The notes beneath the pieces are model-generated. The model was not told the DNA's origin and made no database searches. It saw only the letters and a program-made list of their open reading frames with translations. This document shows, piece by piece, positions 10,521-19,100 of a stretch of 64,000 nucleotides of DNA; within the stretch, counting starts at the first letter, position 1, and each line of letters begins with the position of its first letter. The position numbers were made by a program, and so were the translations under genes. The stretch spans positions 16,763,307 through 16,827,306 of the forward strand of contig OU744451.1 in assembly GCA_916610825.1 (NCBI GenBank), read 5' to 3'. The stretch is from Haliclystus octoradiatus. Taxonomy: Eukaryota > Cnidaria > Staurozoa > Stauromedusae > Haliclystidae.

Positions 10521-11027
10521 ATGAATCATTTAGACACGGCAGGGGTGTTTGCTCATGACCAGTTTATGGCTCTGGACTGGACACCCGTTAGAAAACATCA
10601 GAAAGCTGTTTTTGTATTCAATTCGGAACCTAGTTGGATGAGCGGAGAACATTGGCTGCTTTGCTATTTAGATGGGTGTGGTCATGTGGTGTTTGTGGAC
10701 TCTTATGGGAAATCCCCTCAAATTTACAATGTGGAACACAAGCTAAAGACGATGGGAAACTATTTGAGTTATATTGATAATTGGCAGTTGCAAGATAACT
10801 TCTCAGCTGTATGTGCAGAGTATGCATTGTTCTTTGGATTCTTGTTATGTCGTCATAAAGAATTGCATGATATTCTACGAGACTATTTCCATCCAACGGA
10901 TAGATTACTTAACGACCAGATTGTGAGAGATTTTGTCAACGCTACGTTTCCAGGCTACCAGAGGTCAATAGAAGAGGATGCTGGTTTTATATTGACACAA
11001 ACTGTTCGGAGCCTTCTCATGCAATGA
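10521..11027 (+). CDS. adenovirus-type (Ulp1-like) cysteine protease, start codon uncertain
   Basis: Predicted maturation protease of the virion. From the first ATG it has 168 residues. The catalytic set is in the right order: H44 in SGEHWLLCYL, D60 in VVFVDSYG, Q91 and C98 in LQDNFSAVCAEY. The frame is open upstream of the ATG, and the preceding codons (about 10476-10520, NTRELTEILSRDGY) look like the usual N-terminus of this family. The codon where a start would be expected (10476-10478) is ATC. Either the annotated ATG is used with loss of about 15 residues, or this copy has lost its normal start. It is the last gene before the polyadenylation signal at 11199. Confidence 0.88.
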   Translation: MNHLDTAGVFAHDQFMALDWTPVRKHQKAVFVFNSEPSWMSGEHWLLCYLDGCGHVVFVDSYGKSPQIYNVEHKLKTMGNYLSYIDNWQLQDNFSAVCAEYALFFGFLLCRHKELHDILRDYFHPTDRLLNDQIVRDFVNATFPGYQRSIEEDAGFILTQTVRSLLMQ

Positions 11028-11198
11028 TAACACAATCATGACAATCTAGAATGGTCATGTCTTTTAATCACATATTACTAGCATTTAAAATATTTTTGTT
11101 TGAGATCTTACCTTGTATTTCTTTCCAGTTGTACTTGCTTTCAATTTATATTAGTTGATAGTTCCAGTGTTGTAATAGATGTACTTTCCCAGTTGGAG

Positions 11199-11204
11199 AA
11201 TAAA
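11199..11204 (+). terminator. polyadenylation signal after the protease gene
   Basis: AATAAA lies 172 bp downstream of the protease stop codon on the same strand, at the end of the rightward Polinton gene cluster. Confidence 0.45.
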
Positions 11205-11280
11205 TCAAACAAACAGAGCTTGTCGTTGAGTTGATTGTTTCTCATTCTACTTCATGATGTAAAAAACCGGATTCAATCCA

Positions 11281-11330
11281 CTTTTATAGCATTTTGAGAT
11301 TAAAGGGGTCAAAGGTTAGGCAAATAAGGT
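11281..11330 (-). promoter_or_regulatory. second copy of the PolB-type TATA/AAATAAGGT block
   Basis: CTTTTATAGC (a minus-strand TATA box) at 11281 followed by CAAATAAGGT at 11321 repeats the arrangement found at 4412 and 4443 in front of PolB. It faces the protease gene from its 3' side, where no leftward gene was found. It could drive an antisense or terminal transcript, or be a trace of terminal-repeat sequence. Confidence 0.3.
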
Positions 11331-11381
11331 CATCATTTGACGGTCGAAATTGAAATGAACTTTGTCTTGTTTATTTATGTT

Positions 11382-11751
11382 TAGTAGATTATGAAATATG
11401 TAACTGTGCAATCACATATGTTAGGAGATAGAGTTTTGGAAATACACATCTACTATGCGGCTTCATGGTAAAGGTAAAGCTGAACAAAGGTAAATAGCCT
11501 TCAATAAGTGCCGTGTTGCTGAAACAACGCGTAGACGTCATCAATGTGTCTTTTTTTTTCATGGTTTAGTAGATTATGGAATATGTAATTGTGCAATCAC
11601 ATATGTTACGAGATAATGTTTCGGAAATACACATCTACTATGCGGCTACACAGTAAAGGTAAAGCTGAGCAAAGGTAAACAACCTTCAATAAGTGCCGTG
11701 TTGTTGAAACAACGCGTAGCCGTCATCAATATGTCTTTTTTTTTCATGTAA
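11382..11751. repeat. two 185-bp tandem repeats
   Basis: Two direct copies begin at 11382 and 11567 (both TAGTAGATTATG) with a period of 185 bp and roughly 90% identity by eye. Each copy contains an internal inverted pair TAGTAGAT...ATCTACTA, a 7-bp stem around CTGAAA or TTGAAA (CGTGTTG...CAACGCG), and ends in a T-run before CATG. They lie just beyond the Polinton coding region and may belong to its terminal repeat. Confidence 0.85.
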
Positions 11752-11861
11752 AACTGATGCATTATGCAATGGATAACGTCAGATCACATATTTCTTTTTT
11801 AATTTCCCAAAAAAAAAAAGGTATAAAAGCACGAAATCAATTTTTTTTCAATAATACTGGT

Positions 11862-12140
11862 TTCGAAAATCATATGATATTCTTGTACTTCCTGTACCCA
11901 CATTCCTTCGTCGTATGATGCCTATTTTTAGACTAGAATCACATGATATTCATCTACTTCCTGTACCCACATTCTTTCATCGTACGATGCCTATTTTTAG
12001 ACTAGAATCACATGATGTTCATCTACTTCCTGTACCCACATTCTTTCGTCGTATGATGCCTATTTTTAGAATGAAGATCACGTGATGTCTACGTGTTTCC
12101 TGTACCCATATTCCTTTGATCGTGCGAGCCCCTGTTTTAT
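11862..12140. repeat. 69-bp tandem repeat array, about four units
   Basis: The unit runs from TAGAATCACATGAT through ACTTCCTGTACCCACATTC to ATGCCTATTTTTAGAC. Well-conserved unit starts are at 11934 and 12003, exactly 69 bp apart; the first and last units are more diverged. A TATAAAAG sequence lies just upstream at 11822. No coding potential seen. Confidence 0.85.
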
Positions 12141-12210
12141 ACTACTGGCATGATTATAGCGAGCGATATTATAGTAGAATAGGTAATACTTTGATTATAT
12201 TTCATCATGT

Positions 12211-12513
12211 ATATCAGCGATAAATCAAAAACACAGATTTTTGCGACAGTTTCGATATAATCTTATAATATCATTTTCAAGCAATTGAGAAAGAGATCGT
12301 TAAACAGTTTGACATGTTATATATAGGAAAAAATCTAATTTGCATAATAATTAATCTATTGTTCTTTGGGTTCTTTAACATGCTAAAACTACACACATTA
12401 TGACGGAAGACAAAATTCTATAAAGACAGCAATTACGGATACACGACAACAGCACATTATAATGCTAACAAAAACTGTCGCAAATATCTGTGTTTTTGAT
12501 TTATCGCTGATAT
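12211..12513. repeat. inverted repeat with 42-bp arms (palindromic dispersed element)
   Basis: The left arm 12211-12252 (beginning ATATCAGCGATAAATCAAAA) and right arm 12472-12513 are reverse complements with only a couple of mismatches, separated by about 220 bp. A related single arm occurs at about 21918-21962. This points to a dispersed repeat family rather than a local accident. Confidence 0.8.
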
Positions 12514-13162
12514 TCATGATGAGATATTATAGTAGTTTTTGTATAATCTCGTATTTGAATTAACTAGCTTCATTTTCATGTAATTATATATAATATAGTT
12601 AATAATTTGCCTTGTGAGACGTCATTTAATTTGTATTTAAATAATTTGTTTTGTAATTTATAGGTTAGTGTGTTACTGGGAGGCGTTGTGACATTATACA
12701 GTCCTCATTTTGGACAAAACATGGTTTGTGTAGAATATTGAGACTGCGGATCTCCCCTACTTTACCAACATCTTTTGTCAAATTAATTATATGATAGTGA
12801 ATATAAACGAGGCTGCCACGTTGGACAAGATATTGAGGCATTAGCTAACAGCAAGTCATCCTTTATCAACTCTGTATTTTAACTGTATGTCATTAGACTG
12901 TTGCTTTTATCAAGAACTGTAATGTTCACTGTGTTTACATCTTCTGTTATCAGTTTATGCACATTATCAGGTATTTCTGAATAAATGATGATGATGATGA
13001 TGATGATTCTTATTGATATACAAAAATAGAAATAATAAATCATACTAATCAATCAGGCACCGAGACACGATGACATTTGTTTTTTTTCATGTATCTCTTT
13101 ATTGTTTCTCAGTGTTGTTTAACTATTTATTAATATATTGGTGATCTATTATTCTATTCCAG
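12514..13162. other. intronic or spacer DNA without a recognised gene
   Basis: AT-rich sequence between the palindromic repeat and the first visible SLC6 exon. It contains an (ATG)n microsatellite at about 12984-13005. I see no exon in it. Confidence 0.6.
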
Positions 13163-16100
13163 AGCCGAAGAACGAATGAACGAATGCCTTTTTAAGAATA
13201 TTACAGCTTATATTAATAAAAACGCTTCGATAAATGTTTCTGAATCAAATAGAAGTTGTGAGATAACCAATTTTATAGAAGAGGTATAGTTCTTTGCAAT
13301 TAATACCTATGTTATTCATATTTATTTGCTATATGCTCATGTGGAAAATTTGCAAAAATATTTCAAAGAATTTTCAAACGAATCAAGCAATGAAGAATAT
13401 AATCGATACAGTAGAAAGTTAGAAACAAGGCATTGAAAACTCAGATAGAAATAAAAATAGCCTAGAATTAGTTCCGGTGCATATTGAATTTCTATTTACG
13501 ATCCAATAGTCAACCTTTTTCCAAGATTGATTGATTTTTCCTACGGTATACTGGTAATATAATCAATTAAACAAATTATTGATTTGCTATAGTAGCTATC
13601 TTCCTTCTCCGATATAAATACAGTGTAACCCGCTTAAGTGCAATTCGGATAAGTGAAATTTCCGCTTATCTGCAACCTGAATCTGAAAACCTATAAATTA
13701 TTTTCTGGTCAAATGTTTGCTAAACAATTTCGGATAAGTGCAAATTCGGATAAATGCAACTGAAATCGTTCGCAATTCTTACTTGCACTTAAGCGGGTTA
13801 CACTGCAGTATTTAACATGTAGAAGCTAGAAGCATGTTATTGACTAAAATATATGCATATAGTTGAAGAGGCTAACAATGAAAATGAAGTTAATTCGCTT
13901 CAAAGTGAATAATCCCTAATTTGCATTAAAATGAGTACAGTTATCCCTTTAAGCATCGTACAAAATCTTCTACACGATAACATGCTGTAGTATTATGTGA
14001 ATAAGCTAGAACTTGAGACGAGAGAATAAACGTTGTTGATCACAGAACAGTATATTAGAATCTAAACTAAAACTATAAATGACACGATTATGTTTACAGG
14101 AAGTATATCAATATTGTAATGTAAATAAGTTGTAATAGCACATGCCCTTTCTGGGAGATTATAGAAATATACATGTAATGAATATTGATTATAAATTTAG
14201 TTTATTAGTTTTGTTTTTCTTTCTAGTGCTGCGTCTAGGTGGTGAATGTAATGATGCACTAGATGTATTTGTTGATGGTTCTTCCTCCTCTGGGGTGGTT
14301 GAAGCAGCAGCTGTAGTTGATGTTGATGGACCATAGTACCGGCGGAGTTGACGGCGGTTGCGCCAGTAGAGTCGACCAGATTCGGTTTTTAGGCGATAGC
14401 TGCGTCCTCGAGGATCAATAGAGACAATTTCTCCAATGCGATCCCAATGTTTGGTATTCTGATTTTGGATGCGGACAATATCACCAGGAATGAATGGATC
14501 AAGGCGGCGAGCATGAAGGTCATGTTGTTGTTTTGCTTTTTCTTTTAGCGTGCTTGCTTTCTTGTCTGCAATAATAATTAGTTGCTTGATGTCATCAGTG
14601 AATTGCGATGGATGAATTGGGATTCGTGACCGAAGAGGTTTGCCAAATAAACGCTGGGCTGGACTGATACCATCACTTCTTGGTGTATTACGGTATTCCA
14701 ATAGAGCTTTGTAGAAGGCTTCTGTGTTGAGGTGTCCATTTGTTGTTACTTTGGCGACAATATTTTCCATAGCTTTGACAGCAGCTTCTGCATGTCCGTT
14801 GGCTTGATGATGGTATGGTGACGACGGGTCGTGAATTATGCCCCAATCTTTGCAGAATGCTGAAAATGCATGACTTGAAAACTGCGGTCCACCATCAGAC
14901 GTTAAGCGAATAGGGACACCCATGCTACAGAACCAGCTGGATAGAATATCGACGACGGTGTCTGTATCGGTGCTCTTGCCACAGTGTACAACGTGAGGCC
15001 AACCAGAGTACTTATCGGTGATGACAAGGAATTCGTGGCCATGGTGTGAGAAAATGTCTGTTGCAATCGCTTCACCAGGACGAGTTGGTGGTGTGTCTTG
15101 AATAAGTGGCTCATGTGAGTTGGATGACAGTCTTTGGGCACATTCTTCGCATGACCGAATTCGATTTGTGACTTCGTTGGTCATATTTGGCCAAAAAATA
15201 CATTGTCGAGCTCGTGCAAGAGTTCGAGTTAGACCAAGATGAGATGTGTGGAGTTCATTCAGCATAGTCGATCGAAGAGATTTTGGGATAAGAATGCGAT
15301 CTTGGTAGAGGATGATTGATGATTCCAAGAGTGACAGATCGTGACGTAGTGACCAATAGGGGTGAATGCTGATGTCCAGTTTTTCCTTCTGTTGTGGGAA
15401 GCCATTAATGATCAGGTCAGCTAGCTTGAGATGTACTGCGTCATTTTCACCTGCAGATTTGACTTTGTTGAGAGTTGCGTCTGGTGGAAAGTTGGTAGCA
15501 TCAGTTGATTGAAGACGAGTTTGGATGTGATTTACTTGGAAGCTTGAATCAGCATCTGTATCAATGTTGACATCGTCTGGACTTGGTTGATCAACTGGAT
15601 GTCGTGAGAAGCAATCGACGACGGTGTGACTTGTACCAGCACGCCAGATAGCAGTGAATGAAAATGATGATAACTTTTCTTTGAGGCGAATGATTCTTGC
15701 ACTTGGAATTTGGTGCAGACGCTTGTCATTGAGGATGGATATTAGTGGCTTGTGGTCGACAATTAGGTTAAATGATGACCCATGTAAAAACATTTTGCAC
15801 TTCTGGGTTGCCCAAACGACTGCGGCCAATTCAATTTCAGTAGCAGAGTAGCGGGACTCTGCATCAGTGACAAAGCGTGAACCACATTGTAGGAGGCGCC
15901 AAGTTTTGTCATCTTGTTCGGACCATAGAGCATAGCCAAGTCCTTTAGATTGTGCAGCATCTGTTTCAAGTCGGAGTTGAGCTTGTGGATTGAAATGAGC
16001 AAGGATGCGTGGACTAGTTAGTTCATTGATGAGGCCTTTGAATGCATCTTGGTGGAGTTGATTCCAATAGAAAGATGTTGAAGGTGACAGTAGAGCTCGT

Positions 16101-19100
16101 AGTGGTGTTGCCAGTTGTGAAATTTCAGATGAAAATGATTCAAACTGTTGTACCAGACCAAGGAAAGAGCGTAGTTGCGTCAATGAGGTTGGTTGTGGAA
16201 ATTCTGTCAATGCAGTAACCAGGCGAGGATTTAACGTGTAACCAGTTGAAGTAATAACATACCCACACCATTCAGCAGATGATTGAGCAAAATGAAATTT
16301 CTTTTTATTCAAGGTGATACCATTATCAGAGCATCTCTTTAAGACGTCTTTGACTCGTTTGATGTGTGTGTCATAGTCTTTGTCGTAGATGATGACGTCT
16401 TCCACCACTTTCTGTAGGTTGTCAATGCCAGCCAATGCTTCATCTCCACGTCGGTTGTGCTCATCGCCAGCGCTGATAAGACCCATGACATTCCTTCTAA
16501 AGCGGTAACAGCCCCAGGGTGTGATGAATGTAGTGAGCGGTCTTGATTCAGTAGCCAGAGGTACTTGCCAGTAGCCATGACGGGCGTCCAAGGTAGTGAA
16601 GTATTTCATTCCAGGCGGGATGTTGGCGATCAGATCTCGTGGTGTGCGTGATGGATAACCAGGTCTTTTGACAAACCGATTTAGTGATGTGAGATCAACT
16701 GTGATTCTTGGCTCTGTAGAGTTCTTCTTTGGAACGACAACCATAGGGTGAATCCATTGTGGTGATTCGTTCAAAGGAACTTTTTCTATGATGTCCTTTG
16801 TGATCATCGAATCTAGTTGTGCTTGTACCAATTTCTGCCACTTAAACGGTATATTATACGCTTTGTATTGGCGAGTAGGTGTGGCGTCTTCGGTCAGCTC
16901 TATCTTCATTGCAGGGCCATCCATTTTCCGTAGTGGTCCTGTGTCAGTGAAAACAGAAGAGAATTCCTTTATAAGTTGTGTGGCGTCATCGTTGGAAGAT
17001 TGCTGTGTTGGTAGATTGATGTGATGAGCTTCTTGGTCAGTGCTTGCCAATAGAGACACAGTGTTGACAGGAGTAGCTGCTGATAAGTCTGGCCAGTTTT
17101 CAGGAATAAGACCCAACGCAATGCATCCTTTTTTGCTTAGTAATGGTGCATTGACAGCGTCCACCACATGAATGTCAGCAGTGTATTGATTGTTGTTAAG
17201 TTTGATTGTCAGAGAACAGCGACCAAGTGTTGATAGAGGTGTTGAATTAGCTGTAAATAGTTGATCAGTAGCTGGCTTCAACTTTAATAAAAGGTCACAG
17301 TTTAATGCCTTTAAATGTTGAACACTTAGGACGTCACATGCAGCACCAGTGTCAGGTAGCCAATGAAGGTATGAGGGTCCATGTTCATGTGTAGTTAGTA
17401 GCTTGATTGTATCAGTTGTATTTGACAATGCATTAAGATATACATGGTTAGTATTTGGTTGATGTGATGATCTTTTTTTTGCTTTGCAAACTGATTGATA
17501 GTGTCCTAACTTGTCACAAAATCCACATATAGCTTCTTTTGCTGGGCATTCGGCTCTTGAATGCTTTTGCTTGCCACAAAAATAACATTTAGGTGTATGT
17601 TCATTAGAGCTGTTGTTGTCTTGACGACCAGTATTTGATTTTTCTGATTTCTTGTAAGGCTTCTTGCTTTTGATTGCTGAGACATTAATTGTTGAAGAGG
17701 TTGCTAACTTGTCTTGTGTTGTCTTACTTGCCTCGTGAGATGTACAAATGTCTAATGTTTTCTTTAATGTAAGCGTAGAAAATTTTTCTGCCAGGGCTTT
17801 TTGTTGCGTGTCAACATCGCGGAGGCCACATATTAGACGGTCCCGCAGTCTTTCGTCCCGCATGTTTTGTGATATTCCTGTGTCTGCGTGACATGTTTCG
17901 CATGTTAACTCAGGGGAAAACCCACAGCTTTCATCAAGCGTGCGTAGAACGGCGTAGTATTGATCTATCGTCTCATCAGGAAGTTGGTCCCTGTTGTGAA
18001 ATTCTTTTCGATCAAGCAGTGGATTTCGTTTATCTCGAAGATAATGACTAAATTTGTCTATTATTGCGTCTGTATCATCGATATCGTTGACCAAGATTAC
18101 TTTGGCTGTCCACAACTTTGACCAATCGTCGTGAATTGCAGATCTTAGTATGCCTCTTCGAGCAGCGAGATTGCAGTCTGTTGACAAACGTGTCGCAGCA
18201 GCGTAACCTGAAAATCGTTCTTCCCAATCACGAAAATCGGCAATAGTTATCTTCGAAGGACTTTTTAATGTTGGTATGTCCATTCTTTTGGCTGAACCCG
18301 AGTGAGATTCGTTATTTCTGTGTTTTGAAGTTGCTTTAGCGACGGATTGCAGAGCGGCGGTAAAAGCTTGTTGTTGTTGCTGTAAAATGGCGTTAAACCA
18401 TGGCGGAATATCTCCTGAAGGTAGATTAATAGAAGATGCCAAAGGTATTATTGGATCGTGAGAATCAGAATTATCAGAGAATTCTTCATCACCAGCAGTG
18501 CTTGTGGAAGCTTTTTCATTCTGACGTGTCTCCATTGGCATAATGTAAACAACACGAACAGTAAGATGAATGAAAAATATGAACCAATAAATATACCAAA
18601 CGAAGACGAAGGTATAAATAACAAATCAACAATAACAATCCCAAAGTTCGAATAATCGCAGCGCCATGTAGTATTATGTGAATAAGCTAGAACTTGAGAC
18701 GAGAGAATAAACGTTGTTGATCACAGAACAGTATATTAGAATCTAAACTAAAACTATAAATGACACGATTATGTTTACAGGAAGTATATCAATATTGTAA
18801 TGTAAATAAGTTGTAATAGCACACATGCGTAACTGTATTCGTAAGCATTTATTTTAATTTTCTTATCACAGGCTGAAGGTGGAACCGGTTTAGCATTCAT
18901 TGAATTCACCTATACAATTGCCTACTTACCAGGGGCAGCCTTATTCTCTGCAGTCTTCTTTCTCACTTTATTTTCATTGGGATTTACAAGTCTCGTTTCA
19001 TTCATTGTATCTGCGAACGACGTGCTAAGATATGTGTTCAAGGGCAACAAAAAGAAGCAAAAACTTTATTTTGGTGAGAAGACGAATATGCTGCAAATCC

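Larger units (their letters stand above)
1..11270. mobile_element. Polinton/Maverick (adintovirus-like) element, left part outside window
   Basis: This is a self-synthesising DNA transposon or endogenous virus. The diagnostic gene set is present: leftward protein-primed family B DNA polymerase, and rightward FtsK/HerA-type packaging ATPase, retroviral-type integrase with chromodomain, single jelly-roll penton, major capsid protein and adenovirus-type cysteine protease, plus small basic proteins. Rightward genes are packed with gaps under about 100 bp or overlaps of a few bases, quite unlike the intron-rich host genes around them. PolB runs off the left edge, so the left terminal inverted repeat is not visible. 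The right boundary is uncertain: the last gene ends at 11027 and a polyadenylation signal lies at 11199, but tandem repeats continuing to about 12.1 kb could be part of the terminus. SLC6 exons lie to the right and none were found between 11.0 and 13.1 kb, so the element probably sits in an SLC6 intron. Confidence 0.93.
13986..18823 (-). mobile_element. Ty3/gypsy LTR retrotransposon, complete and recently inserted
   Basis: Full element of 4.84 kb: two 157-bp LTRs (13986-14142 and 18667-18823) that I read as identical, the target duplication CATGC on both sides (13981-13985 and 18824-18828), a primer-binding site next to the right LTR and a purine run next to the left LTR. One 1450-codon Gag-Pol frame runs leftward without interruption. 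LTR identity plus the open frame means insertion was recent and the copy may still be competent. It lies in an SLC6 intron, antisense to the host gene. Confidence 0.96.

Noticed and set aside
11382-12140. tandem repeats as a CRISPR array
   Set aside because: Repeats are directly contiguous without unique spacers, and the genome is animal.
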